Counted from the stretch's first letter, positions 1 through 7,421 are shown. The stretch: DNA of 21,708 bases from Actinomycetes bacterium (GCA_023431405.1 JAEYVZ010000097.1:1-21708), one strand, 5' to 3'. The notes: a model not told the origin generated them from the letters alone. Program-made: numbers and translations.

Positions 1-913
1 TGTATCCGAAGATCGGCTTGCGGCTGAACACCGGGAAGATCTCCGAGACGATGCCGAAGAACGGCAACGCGATGATGTACACCTCAGGGTGACCGAAGAA
101 CCAGAACAAGTGCTGCCACAACAGCACACCGCCGTTCTGCGGGTCGTAGATGTGCGAGCCGAGCACACGGTCGGACGCGGCGGCGAGGATCGCGGCGGCG
201 AGCACCGGGAAGGCCATCAGGATCAGGATGCTCGTGACGAGCGTGTTCCACGAGAAGATCGGCATCCGCCACATGGTCATGCCCGGGGCGCGCATCGTGA
301 TGATCGTCGTGATGAAGTTCACCGCACCGAGGATCGTGCCGAAACCGCTCATACCGAGACCCAGCATCCAGAGGTTCCCACCGGCTCCCGGTGAGAAGCT
401 CGCGTTAGCGAGCGGCTGGTAGGCGAACCACCCGAACGCAGCGGCACCCTGAGGGGTGAGGAAGCCGGCGATCGCGATGATCGAGCCGAACAGGAAGAGC
501 CAGAACGCGAAGGCGTTCAGCCGCGGGAAGGCGACGTCGGGTGCACCGATCTGCAGCGGCAGGATGGCGTTCGCGAAGCCGGCGAAGAGGGGCGTCGCGA
601 ACATCAGCAGCATGATCGTGCCGTGCATCGTGAACAGCTGGTTGTACTGCTCCTTGGTCGGAACGACCTGCATGCCCGGCTCGAACAGCTCCGCGCGGAT
701 GATCAGCGCCATCACACCGCCGAGCAGGAAGAAGATCACCGAGGCGATCAGGTACATGTAGCCGATCGTCTTGTGGTCAGTGGACGTGATCCACTTGACG
801 ATCATGTTGCCCTTCTGCTCGACGCGGGAGGCGCTCATGAGCGCCGCCTGACGCGGGGGCAGAGTGGTGGGACGGCTTTGCGTCTCGCTCTCGAGCGGAA
901 GCGTCGTAGCCAT
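1..913 (-). CDS. ctaD: Cytochrome c oxidase subunit I, aa3 type (N-terminal 304 residues; 3' end outside window)
   Basis: Subunit I of the aa3 cytochrome c oxidase, the membrane subunit that holds heme a and the heme a3/CuB centre where oxygen is reduced to water. Translating from the ATG at 913 gives an uninterrupted frame to the window edge. After about 40 polar residues come hydrophobic helices. A heme-ligand region reads TMHGTIM (His about 97), and FGHPEVY carries the CuB histidine (about 275) and the tyrosine that cross-links to it (about 279). The ATG shares its first base with the last base of the ctaC TGA (TGATG), which suggests translational coupling. The remaining helices and ligands lie beyond position 1, so completeness cannot be judged. 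Family assignment is certain. Confidence 0.97.
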   Translation of the reverse strand, partial: MATTLPLESETQSRPTTLPPRQAALMSASRVEQKGNMIVKWITSTDHKTIGYMYLIASVIFFLLGGVMALIIRAELFEPGMQVVPTKEQYNQLFTMHGTIMLLMFATPLFAGFANAILPLQIGAPDVAFPRLNAFAFWLFLFGSIIAIAGFLTPQGAAAFGWFAYQPLANASFSPGAGGNLWMLGLGMSGFGTILGAVNFITTIITMRAPGMTMWRMPIFSWNTLVTSILILMAFPVLAAAILAAASDRVLGSHIYDPQNGGVLLWQHLFWFFGHPEVYIIALPFFGIVSEIFPVFSRKPIFGY

Positions 914-1815
914 CAGCGGTCTCCCTCGGATTCTTCAGACTGACCGTCGGTACCGGGAAGGTTCTGCAGGCGGTCGTAGGCCTCGTTGATGTCGCCGGTC
1001 TGACCGGCCTCGCGCAGAGACGCGAGGTATGCGTCGTACTCCGCCTGCTCGACGACCTTGACGTCGAAGAGCATCATCGAGTGGTACTGGCCGCACAGCT
1101 CCGCGCACTTGCCGTCGTACTCACCCACGCGGGTCGGCGTGAAGGACCAGTAGTTGTCCTTGCCGATGTACATGTCCTTCTTGTACAGGAAGTCGATGAT
1201 CCAGAAGGAGTGGATGACATCACGCGAGGTGAGCTTGATCTTCACTTCCTTGTCGACCGGCAGGTACAGCGTGGGAAGGTCGTTGATGATGTTGCCCTCG
1301 GCATCGGTCTGAGCCTGGACGCCCATCGACCACACGGCGTTGTCGGCGTCTTCGCAGTCGCTGCCGGTGTACTGGAAGTCGAACGCCCACTGCTTGCCGA
1401 TGGCGGTGATGCACACGTCGGGGTCGTCGTACTGGGTCTCGAGGATCGCCTGGTCACGCGCGGTGAAGGCGAAGAAGCCGATGACCAGGATGAGCGGGAC
1501 GATCGTGTAGAAGATCTCGATCGGCATGTTGTACCGCATCTGGACCGGCAGGCCGGACTGGCCCTTGCGGCGACGGTACGCGATCGCGGCGAAACCCATG
1601 AGGGCCCACGTCACGATGCCCACGACCAAGAGGACGATCCAGGAGTTCACCCACAGACCCGACACCATCTCGGTGCGGTCAGTGGCCTGCGTACCGTCGT
1701 CGGTGAAGCCCGGAAGGTATCCGTTCAGCTCAGTCGGAGTGCAGGCCGCAAGAGCGATCGCCGTAGCGATTCCCAGCGGGATGACGGCCCAGCGGAGGCG
1801 ACGTTTGACGCGCAC
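913..1815 (-). CDS. ctaC: Cytochrome c oxidase subunit II, lipoprotein with CuA site
   Basis: Subunit II takes electrons from the cytochrome bc complex through its outward-facing CuA domain and passes them to subunit I. I chose the GTG at 1815 (300 residues): it has an AAAGGTG ribosome site six bases upstream and yields a clean lipoprotein signal with lipobox LAAC and lipidated Cys25. A longer reading from a GTG at 1848 would put charged residues ahead of the signal and has no ribosome site. Two membrane helices lie near residues 55-81 and 100-120. The CuA ligands are visible as His202 (VIHSFW), Cys237 and Cys241 (CAELC), His245 and Met248. The C-terminus is acidic and probably flexible. The gene heads ctaC-ctaD. 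Its signal peptide would be cut by a type II signal peptidase such as the LspA encoded in this window. Confidence 0.96.
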   Translation of the reverse strand: MRVKRRLRWAVIPLGIATAIALAACTPTELNGYLPGFTDDGTQATDRTEMVSGLWVNSWIVLLVVGIVTWALMGFAAIAYRRRKGQSGLPVQMRYNMPIEIFYTIVPLILVIGFFAFTARDQAILETQYDDPDVCITAIGKQWAFDFQYTGSDCEDADNAVWSMGVQAQTDAEGNIINDLPTLYLPVDKEVKIKLTSRDVIHSFWIIDFLYKKDMYIGKDNYWSFTPTRVGEYDGKCAELCGQYHSMMLFDVKVVEQAEYDAYLASLREAGQTGDINEAYDRLQNLPGTDGQSEESEGDR

Positions 1816-1853
1816 GGTGCACCTTTCGGGGTCATGAAGGTCGAACACCAGCC

Positions 1854-1859
1854 AGTCTA
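1854..1859 (-). promoter_or_regulatory. Candidate -10 hexamer for ctaC (TAGACT)
   Basis: TAGACT on the minus strand fits the actinobacterial TANNNT pattern. Transcription starting about seven bases downstream would begin near 1847, giving a leader of about 32 bases that contains the AAAGGTG ribosome site of the GTG at 1815. This agrees with the shorter ctaC start. No convincing -35 box is visible. Confidence 0.5.
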
Positions 1860-1950
1860 GGGCAACCTCTCATGTGATTCAGGCCATGCCCCCAGGATGT
1901 TCGGGCTCTCGGGAGGGTGAAGTGCGCTCTGACCTGCGCAATTCGGTCTG

Positions 1951-2319
1951 TCAGTGGAAGCTGTCGCCGCAGGCGCAGCTACCCGCCGCATTGGGGTTGT
2001 CGATCGTGAAGCCCTGCTCGGAGATCGTGTCCTTGAAGTCGATCGTCGCACCGTCGAGGTACGGGACCGACATGTCGTCGACGATGACCTCGACGCCGTC
2101 GAAGTCGACGGCCTTGTCACCGTCGAGGAAGCGCTCGTCGAAGTACAGCTGGTAGATCAGGCCGGAGCAGCCGCCGGGCTGGACGGCGACGCGCAGGCGC
2201 AGGTCATCGCGATTCTCCTGGCTGAGCAGGCTCTTCACCTTCGCCGCGGCGGCCTCGGTCAGGGCGACGCCGTGGTCGGGTGCGGACGTGGCGGCGGGTG
2301 ACGTGGCGATGTCGGTCAT
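1951..2319 (-). CDS. erpA: A-type iron-sulfur cluster carrier (HesB/IscA/ErpA family)
   Basis: A 122-residue A-type carrier that binds a nascent Fe-S cluster and delivers it to apo-enzymes in the cytoplasm. The three family cysteines are present: Cys51 in GGCSGLIY, and Cys115 and Cys117 in the C-terminal CACGDSF. About 15 variable residues precede the conserved core, which starts near VALTEAAAAKVK. The ATG at 2319 has GGGAG a few bases upstream. It stands alone, 135 bases before ctaC and 102 bases after the M20 peptidase gene. Placement next to ctaC is, from memory, common in actinobacteria. Whether it works as ErpA, IscA or SufA cannot be settled from sequence, and the symbol follows the usual actinobacterial naming. 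Confidence 0.9.
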   Translation of the reverse strand: MTDIATSPAATSAPDHGVALTEAAAAKVKSLLSQENRDDLRLRVAVQPGGCSGLIYQLYFDERFLDGDKAVDFDGVEVIVDDMSVPYLDGATIDFKDTISEQGFTIDNPNAAGSCACGDSFH

Positions 2320-2378
2320 GACTCTCCCGGAGGTCGGGCCGTCGGTGCCCTTCAGAGGCGGAGACGGCGGATGGCTCG

Positions 2379-2384
2379 ATTCTA
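2379..2384 (-). promoter_or_regulatory. Candidate -10 hexamer for the Fe-S carrier gene (TAGAAT)
   Basis: TAGAAT on the minus strand is close to the TATAAT consensus and lies in the 102-base gap before erpA. The predicted start is near 2372, giving a leader of about 53 bases with a GGGAG ribosome site. The -35 region is not evident. Confidence 0.5.
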
Positions 2385-2405
2385 CTGCCGCACCCGCCGC
2401 GACGG

Positions 2406-2419
2406 CCCGGCCTCCCGGG
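2406..2419 (-). terminator. Weak hairpin just after the M20 peptidase stop codon
   Basis: CCCGG and CCGGG arms with a four-base loop begin two or three bases past the TGA at 2422-2424. The stem is only 5 bp and no T-run follows, so this is a possible 3' end at best. Confidence 0.25.
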
Positions 2420-2421
2420 TT

Positions 2422-3816
2422 TCAGCGCTGTGACGCGTCGAGGCTCTCCAGGAGCAGCGCCTCGGAGACGAGAGCGTTGCGGAAGGTGTCGAGGTGAAGC
2501 GATTCGTTGGGGCTGTGTGCGCGCGCGTGCGGGTCTTCGACACCGGTGACGAGGATCTGCGCGCCCGGGAACTCGCGCACGAGGTCGGCGATGAACGGGA
2601 TCGACCCTCCCACGCCGATGTCGACCGGAACGACGCCGTAGCCCTCCTCCAAGGCGGCGCGTGCCTGCTCGACGGCGGAGCCGGACGTGTCCACGAGGAA
2701 CGGATCGCCGCAGTCGATATCGCGGAACGCGAGCTCGGCGCCGAACGGCGCATGCTCCCGCAGATGCGACTCGATGGCCGCGAACGCCTCTCGGGCGGGC
2801 TGGCCCGGCGCGATGCGGGCACTGATGACGACCGACAGCTGCGGAGTGAGGGTGTTCGACGCGTTCTTCACGGTGGGGAAGTCGATGCCGGTCACCGTGA
2901 TCGACGGCTTGTTCCAGATGCGGCTCAGGATGCTGTCGCGACCGACGGGGCTCACGCCCGCAGGCAGCCCCGCTTCGCTGCGCAAGGTCTCCTCCGAGTA
3001 GTCCGGAGTGTCGGCATCGCGCTGAGCGAGGCCGGCGACGGCCACCGCGCCGTCATCGTCCCACAGAGTCGACAGGAGCTTGACGGTGGCCATCATGGCG
3101 TCGGGCACCGCTCCGCCGAACATGCCGGAGTGCGACGCGTGGTCGAGGGTCTTCACATCCATCGTGAACCGCGCGTTGCCCCGAAGCGACACGGTGAGCG
3201 CCGGGGTCACGGCATCCCAGTTGCCCGAGTCCGCCACCACGATCACGTCGGCCCGCAGGGCGTCGGCGTTGTCGGAGAGGAACGCGGCGAACGATGCGGA
3301 TCCGGCCTCCTCCTCGCCCTCGATGAAGAGGTTCACCCCCAGATCGAAATCGGTGCCGAGCGCTTCGACGAGCGCGCGCAGCGCACCGACGTGGGCCATG
3401 ACGCCGGCCTTGTCGTCGGCCGCCCCACGGCCGTACAGACGCCCGTCGCGCACCGTGGGCTCGAAGGGAGTCGACTCCCACAGCTCTTCGTCGCCGACCG
3501 GCTGCACGTCGTGGTGCGCGTACAGGAGGATCGTCGGACGTCCATTGCGGGCCGCGCGCGTCGCCAGCACGGCGGGCATCCCCTCCTCACCCGTCTCCGG
3601 GACACGCGCGGTCGTGACCTCGACGCGGTCGAAGATGCCGAGCTCGTCCAGGAGCGCCTTCACCGCTTCCGCGCTGCGCTGCACCTGGCCGCGGTCGAAC
3701 CCCGGGAACGCGATCGACGGGATGCGCACGAGTGAGCCCAGATCGGCGAGGGCAGCGGGAAGCGCGGCCTCGGCCGCAGCACGAACGGCGTCACGCCGAG
3801 AGAGTTCAGAGGTCAT
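2422..3816 (-). CDS. M20 family metallopeptidase / dipeptidase
   Basis: A 464-residue zinc-dependent peptidase of the M20 family (ArgE/DapE/CPG2/PepV-like), probably a cytoplasmic dipeptidase. Catalytic features in order: HHD at 101-103 (metal His101 and catalytic Asp103), bridging Asp134 in GRGAADDKAG, the EGEEEAGS motif with general base about Glu168 and metal ligand Glu169, metal Asp196 in VVADSGNW, and the late His434 in HARAHSPNES. The dimerisation (lid) domain falls between, around 205-330. The ATG at 3816 fits the family N-terminus and has no ribosome site, but a TAAGAT hexamer ends seven bases upstream, pointing to a leaderless mRNA. The frame stays open far upstream, antisense to the DUF3043 gene, which is not coding. 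Substrate is not predictable. Confidence 0.92.
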   Translation of the reverse strand: MTSELSRRDAVRAAAEAALPAALADLGSLVRIPSIAFPGFDRGQVQRSAEAVKALLDELGIFDRVEVTTARVPETGEEGMPAVLATRAARNGRPTILLYAHHDVQPVGDEELWESTPFEPTVRDGRLYGRGAADDKAGVMAHVGALRALVEALGTDFDLGVNLFIEGEEEAGSASFAAFLSDNADALRADVIVVADSGNWDAVTPALTVSLRGNARFTMDVKTLDHASHSGMFGGAVPDAMMATVKLLSTLWDDDGAVAVAGLAQRDADTPDYSEETLRSEAGLPAGVSPVGRDSILSRIWNKPSITVTGIDFPTVKNASNTLTPQLSVVISARIAPGQPAREAFAAIESHLREHAPFGAELAFRDIDCGDPFLVDTSGSAVEQARAALEEGYGVVPVDIGVGGSIPFIADLVREFPGAQILVTGVEDPHARAHSPNESLHLDTFRNALVSEALLLESLDASQR

Positions 3817-3821
3817 GCGGG

Positions 3822-3829
3822 TAATCTTA
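3822..3829. promoter_or_regulatory. Overlapping divergent -10 hexamers (M20 gene minus, DUF3043 gene plus)
   Basis: Only 48 bases separate the two divergent genes. TAATCT on the plus strand (3822-3827) and TAAGAT on the minus strand (3829-3824) overlap by four bases, and each fits TANNNT. The minus promoter would start the M20 mRNA on the A of its ATG. The plus promoter would give a leader of about 31 bases that includes the GAGG ribosome site at 3853-3856. No -35 box is obvious on either side. Confidence 0.5.
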
Positions 3830-3864
3830 AAGGGCACGCTTTCCGCAGATCCGAGGTTCATCCC

Positions 3865-4431
3865 GTGGCAAAGACCCCCGCCGTACCCGCACCCGACACC
3901 GAGCCCGACGCTCCGACCGGTCCGGGAAAGAACCGGCCGACCCCCACGCGGGCAGAGCGCGAGGCCGCCCGCAAGCGCCCCCTCGTCGCCGACACCAAGG
4001 AGGCGCGGGCCCGCGCGAAGGCAGAGCTGGCGAGCCAGCGCGAGAAGGCGCGCATCGGCATGGCCAATGGCGAGGAACGCTACCTCCCGGCGCGCGACAA
4101 AGGCCCGCAGCGCCGGTTCGCGCGCGACTTCGTCGACGCCGGCTGGCACATCGGCGAGCTGATGATGCCGCTCATGATCCTCGTGATCCTCCTGAGCCTC
4201 ATCCCCAACCCGGCCGTCGTCTACTACGGCTTCATCGCGCTGTGGGCGTTCATCCTGTTCGTCGTCGGCGACATGATCATCACGAGCATCCGGGTCAAGC
4301 GCGCCGCCAGGGCGAAGTGGGGCGAACGGATGGAGAAGGGCCTCGGCTGGTACTCCGCGATGCGCTCCATCCAGATGCGTTTCATGCGACTTCCCAAACC
4401 GCAGGTGAAGCGCGGTCAGCACCCCGTCTGA
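3865..4431 (+). CDS. DUF3043 family membrane protein
   Basis: A 188-residue actinobacterial DUF3043 protein of unknown function. The first 30 residues are rich in Pro and Thr. Residues 30-90 are strongly charged (Arg, Lys, Glu) with the conserved-looking stretch KRPLVADTKEARARAKAEL, likely helical and cytoplasmic. Two hydrophobic segments follow, about 99-114 and 118-140, then a basic tail with KWGERMEKGLGWYSAMRSIQ. The GTG at 3865 has GAGG eight bases upstream. It diverges from the M20 peptidase gene, with which it may share a bidirectional promoter, and converges on pyrD. Family recognition is from memory of its architecture, and no activity should be assigned. It is one of only two plus-strand genes here. 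Confidence 0.85.
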   Translation: MAKTPAVPAPDTEPDAPTGPGKNRPTPTRAEREAARKRPLVADTKEARARAKAELASQREKARIGMANGEERYLPARDKGPQRRFARDFVDAGWHIGELMMPLMILVILLSLIPNPAVVYYGFIALWAFILFVVGDMIITSIRVKRAARAKWGERMEKGLGWYSAMRSIQMRFMRLPKPQVKRGQHPV

Positions 4432-4450
4432 TCCGCGGTCTCACCCCGCG

Positions 4451-4479
4451 ACGGCCCGCACCCCCTCGGTGTGGGCCGT
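4451..4479. terminator. Hairpin terminator between convergent DUF3043 gene and pyrD
   Basis: ACGGCCCGCAC (4451-4461) pairs with GTGTGGGCCGT (4469-4479) around a seven-base loop. This gives 11 pairs including one G-U when read on the plus strand; on the minus strand that pair becomes a C-A mismatch. It lies 20 bases after the DUF3043 stop and 29 bases before the pyrD end, so it can serve both directions. There is no strong T-run, as is common at high GC. Confidence 0.75.
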
Positions 4480-4507
4480 CCTCGTCTCGGAGCAGCCCTG
4501 ATCGGCC

Positions 4508-5530
4508 TCAGCCGCGCGCGAGTCCGCGGTTGATCTGTCGCGCCCAGAGCGGGCCGCGGTAGATGAACCCCGTGTATCCCTGGACGAGATCGGCGCCCGC
4601 CGCGAGGCGCGCGCGCACATCATCGGCCGTCTCCACTCCCCCGGCCGCGATGACGCAGAAGCTGTCGGGGACGGCCGAGCGAACGAGGCGGAGCACCTCG
4701 AGTGCGCGCGGGCGCAGGGGGGCACCGGACAAGCCGCCGGCGCCGATCGCCGCAACAGCTTCCGCATCGGTCTTCAGACCTTCGCGCGAGATCGTCGTGT
4801 TCGTGGCGACCAGGCCCGCCAGCCCGATGTCGGCGGCCAGAGCGGAGATCGCGGTCACCTCATCGTCGGGGAGGTCGGGGGCGATCTTGACGAGGAGGGG
4901 CGTGGTGCCCGCTGCGTCGCGCACAGCCTCGAGGAGCGGCCGGAGGGTCTCCACCGCCTGCAGCCCTCTCAGCCCCGGAGTGTTGGGGGATGAGACATTC
5001 ACCACGAGGTAATCGGCGACGGGAGCGACCAGGCGGGTGCTCGCCACGTAGTCGGCAGTCGCCTGTTCGACGTCGACCACCCGGCTCTTGCCGATGTTGG
5101 CCCCGATGACGGGGCGTGCGCGACGCCGGCGGAGACGGGCGAGCCGGCGCGATGCGGCTGCCGCGCCGGCATTGTTGAAGCCCATGCGATTGATGAGCGC
5201 ACGATCGTCGACGAGGCGGAACAGTCGGGGGCGCGGGTTGCCCTCCTGCGGGATGGCGGTGACGGTTCCGACCTCGATGTGCCCGAACCCCAGGGCGTGC
5301 AGTCCCGCCACGGCGACGGCGTTCTTGTCGAATCCTGCCGCCACGCCGAACGGGGAGTCGAAGACGAGGCCGAGCGCTTCGGTGCGCAGTGACGGGTGCG
5401 GCCGGGTGAGGGCGCGAGCGCCCCACGAGAACGGGCGCACGCCGAGCAGGCGGATCACCGGCATGACCAGGTGATGTGCCGTCTCGGGGTCGAGGCGAGC
5501 GAAGAAGGTGCGGAAGATGACGGCGTACAT
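4508..5530 (-). CDS. pyrD: Dihydroorotate dehydrogenase, class 2 (quinone-dependent)
   Basis: Oxidises dihydroorotate to orotate in pyrimidine synthesis using FMN and passes electrons to membrane quinone. The 340-residue protein starts with the membrane-associating helices typical of class 2 (MYAVIFRTFFARLDPETAHH). It continues with AAGFDKNA (66-72), NRMGFNNAG (114-122), NVSSPNTPGL with the class 2 catalytic serine at about 181, KIAPDL (215-220), ATNTT (242-246), GGLSGAPL and AAGGV for FMN phosphate binding, and QGYTGFIY. The ATG at 5530 follows GGGGGAG and shares one base with the nrdR TGA (TGATG). It closes the hisD-nrdR-pyrD unit and ends facing the DUF3043 gene. A Ser rather than Cys base and the N-terminal helices separate it from class 1 enzymes. 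Confidence 0.97.
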   Translation of the reverse strand: MYAVIFRTFFARLDPETAHHLVMPVIRLLGVRPFSWGARALTRPHPSLRTEALGLVFDSPFGVAAGFDKNAVAVAGLHALGFGHIEVGTVTAIPQEGNPRPRLFRLVDDRALINRMGFNNAGAAAASRRLARLRRRRARPVIGANIGKSRVVDVEQATADYVASTRLVAPVADYLVVNVSSPNTPGLRGLQAVETLRPLLEAVRDAAGTTPLLVKIAPDLPDDEVTAISALAADIGLAGLVATNTTISREGLKTDAEAVAAIGAGGLSGAPLRPRALEVLRLVRSAVPDSFCVIAAGGVETADDVRARLAAGADLVQGYTGFIYRGPLWARQINRGLARG

Positions 5531-5997
5531 CACTCCCCCGCCGCCCGCAGCGCGTGGTCTGCGCGCAGCTGAGCGATGGAGGCCTCGAAGTCCTCCAAAG
5601 AGTCGAACGCCTGGTAGACGCTCGCGAAGCGCAGGTAGGCGACTTCGTCGAGTTCGCGAAGCGGTCCGAGGATCGCGAGACCGATCTCGTTGGTGTCGAT
5701 CTGCGAGGAACCCGTCTGACGCACGGCCTCCTCCACGGCCTGCGCGAGCACGGCGAGGTCGGAATCGGTCACGGGGCGGCCCTGACACGCCTTGCGCACG
5801 CCGGACATGACCTTTTCGCGGCTGAAGGGCTCGATGACGCCCGACCGTTTGATCACGTTGAGGCTCGCGGTCTCGATCGTGGAGAACCGACCGCCGCACT
5901 CGGGACACTGGCGTCTGCGTCTGATGCTGAGACCGTCGTCGCTCGTACGGGAATCGATCACACGGGAGTCGGGATGACGACAGAAGGGGCAGTGCAT
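5530..5997 (-). CDS. nrdR: Transcriptional repressor NrdR
   Basis: NrdR represses ribonucleotide reductase genes by binding NrdR boxes when loaded with ATP/dATP. The 155-residue protein has the family's usual length and two domains. The first is an N-terminal zinc ribbon with Cys3, Cys6 (HCPFC), Cys31 and Cys34 (CPECGGRF) and an Arg-rich SIRRRRQ stretch. The second is an ATP-cone, about residues 46-136, beginning VIKRSGVIEPFSREKV. The ATG at 5997 has GGAG five bases upstream and lies 12 bases after the hisD stop. Its own TGA overlaps the pyrD ATG by one base. No nrd genes or obvious NrdR boxes occur in this window, so its targets are elsewhere. Co-transcription with hisD and pyrD is likely. 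Confidence 0.97.
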   Translation of the reverse strand: MHCPFCRHPDSRVIDSRTSDDGLSIRRRRQCPECGGRFSTIETASLNVIKRSGVIEPFSREKVMSGVRKACQGRPVTDSDLAVLAQAVEEAVRQTGSSQIDTNEIGLAILGPLRELDEVAYLRFASVYQAFDSLEDFEASIAQLRADHALRAAGE

Positions 5998-6009
5998 GGT
6001 GACTCCAGC

Positions 6010-7335
6010 CTAAGACGCCGTGGGCGCAGCGTCGGGACCGTCGAAACGTGCCGTGACCGCTTCGCCGTGGGCGGGGAGCACCTCTGCATCCGACAAGGCG
6101 ACGATGCCGGAGCGTACCGCCGCGAGCGCATCACGGTCGTACTCGATGACCTGCTGGGGCCGCAGGAACGTCGAGGCGGACAGCCCGGAGGCGTAACGGG
6201 CCTGGCCACCGGTCGGGAGCACGTGATTGCTCCCCGCCAGGTAGTCGCCGAGGCTCACCGGCGTGTGGTCGCCGACGAACACCGCTCCCGCATTGACGAA
6301 ATCGTCGACGACGGGTCTGCCGAGGTGGAGTTCGAGGTGCTCGGGCGCATACGCGTTGCTGAACGCCGTCGCGGCGGCGATGTCATCGACGAGGACGATC
6401 GCCGACTGCGGGCCGCCCAGCGCCTCAGCGATGCGACGGGCGTGCAGCGTCGTCGACGCTCGCGCCGCTACTTCTGTCGCGACATCCGCGGCGAGTGATT
6501 CCGAGGGCGTGACGAGGACGGCGGCGGCCTGCTCATCATGCTCTGCCTGGCTCACGAGATCCGCTGCGACCAGCCGTGGATCTGCAGACTCATCGGCGAC
6601 GATGAGGATCTCCGTGGCCCCCGCTTCGGAGTCGGTGCCGACCATCCCTGCGACGACCCGCTTCGCCAGCGCGACGAAGTTGTTGCCCGGCCCCGAGATC
6701 ACATCGACCCTGGCGAGGTCGAGCGAGGGGATGCCGTAGGCGTATGCGCCGATCGCACCGGCACCGCCCATCGCGTACACCTCGGAGATGTCGAGGAGGC
6801 GAGCGGCGGCGAGGATGACGGGGTGCACGCGGCCTCCGTGATCCCGCTGCGGCGGAGATGCGAGGGCGACCTGCTGAACGCCCGCGACCTGGGCCGGCAC
6901 GACGTTCATGACGACGCTCGAGGGGTACACCGCTTTGCCGCCGGGAACATACACACCTACGCGCTGCACCGGGCGCCAGCGCTGCTCCACCCGTGCGCCG
7001 GGCGCGATCTCGGTGGTGACGGCGGGTGGCACCTGCGCCGCTGAGGCGAGGCGCACTCGGGAGATCGCCTCCTCGAGGGCGCGGCGCACCGCGGGGTCGA
7101 GGGAGGCGAGGGCTTCCTCGAGGTGGTGGGCAGGCACCCGGATCTCGTGGGCTTGAACACCGTCGAACTGCGCTGCCTGCTCACGCAGCGCATCTTCACC
7201 GCGCGCTGCCACGTCATGGACGATGCGGGCTGCGGTGGCGAGGGCCTCATCGCGGGCGGCTGTGGCGCGAGGAACCTCGGCGAGGAGTTCGGCCGGCGTC
7301 AGGGCGCGGCCGCGCAGATCGATCGTGCGAAGCAT
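6010..7335 (-). CDS. hisD: Histidinol dehydrogenase
   Basis: Zinc enzyme that performs the last two steps of histidine synthesis, oxidising histidinol to histidine with two NAD+. The 441 residues match the family length. Zinc ligands and catalytic residues can be placed against the E. coli enzyme: Gln263 and His266 in SQAEHD, general base pair Glu332-His333 in APEHLE, Asp364 in SLGDY and His423 near the C-terminus (PAHGEAV). The nucleotide-side motif ISGPGNNFVALAKR and the SNHVLPTGG segment are also present. The start at ATG 7335 has no ribosome site; TACGCT ends six bases upstream, suggesting a leaderless transcript. It leads hisD-nrdR-pyrD. No other his genes are in the window. Confidence 0.97.
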   Translation of the reverse strand: MLRTIDLRGRALTPAELLAEVPRATAARDEALATAARIVHDVAARGEDALREQAAQFDGVQAHEIRVPAHHLEEALASLDPAVRRALEEAISRVRLASAAQVPPAVTTEIAPGARVEQRWRPVQRVGVYVPGGKAVYPSSVVMNVVPAQVAGVQQVALASPPQRDHGGRVHPVILAAARLLDISEVYAMGGAGAIGAYAYGIPSLDLARVDVISGPGNNFVALAKRVVAGMVGTDSEAGATEILIVADESADPRLVAADLVSQAEHDEQAAAVLVTPSESLAADVATEVAARASTTLHARRIAEALGGPQSAIVLVDDIAAATAFSNAYAPEHLELHLGRPVVDDFVNAGAVFVGDHTPVSLGDYLAGSNHVLPTGGQARYASGLSASTFLRPQQVIEYDRDALAAVRSGIVALSDAEVLPAHGEAVTARFDGPDAAPTAS

Positions 7336-7341
7336 GATTCC

Positions 7342-7347
7342 AGCGTA
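7342..7347 (-). promoter_or_regulatory. Candidate -10 hexamer for hisD, leaderless (TACGCT)
   Basis: TACGCT followed by GGAATC and then the hisD ATG puts the expected start of transcription on, or within one base of, the first base of the start codon. The spacer carries no good ribosome site. A -35 box is not apparent. Confidence 0.5.
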
Positions 7348-7380
7348 CTTCTCACGGAGCGACGCGCTGGACGCCGCCTC

Positions 7381-7403
7381 CGGTCGCCGACCGTCAGCGA
7401 CCG
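7381..7403 (-). terminator. Hairpin between the four-helix membrane protein gene and hisD
   Basis: CGGTCGC (7381-7387) and GCGACCG (7397-7403) form a perfect 7-bp stem with a nine-base loop, 55 bases past the stop of the upstream minus-strand gene and 34 bases before the hisD -10 hexamer. No T-run follows. It could end the upstream transcript. Confidence 0.35.
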
Positions 7404-7421
7404 ATCCGACGCCGGCGGCCG

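Noticed and set aside
1816..1848. Longer CtaC start at GTG 1848
   Set aside because: It has no ribosome site, would disrupt the lipoprotein signal, and begins at the predicted transcription start, whereas GTG 1815 has AAAGGTG and a proper signal peptide.
3817..4422. Upstream extension of the M20 peptidase frame, antisense to the DUF3043 gene
   Set aside because: The extension is low-complexity and has no family match, while the plus strand there encodes a recognisable DUF3043 protein with its own ribosome site. The M20 family N-terminus begins at 3816.
6007..6012. TAGGCT -10-like hexamer nine bases before the nrdR ATG
   Set aside because: Its TAG is the hisD stop codon, and nrdR has a GGAG ribosome site 12 bases from hisD, so operon read-through explains it. 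It is a reminder that TANNNT matches next to stop codons, including the one before murG, can be chance.
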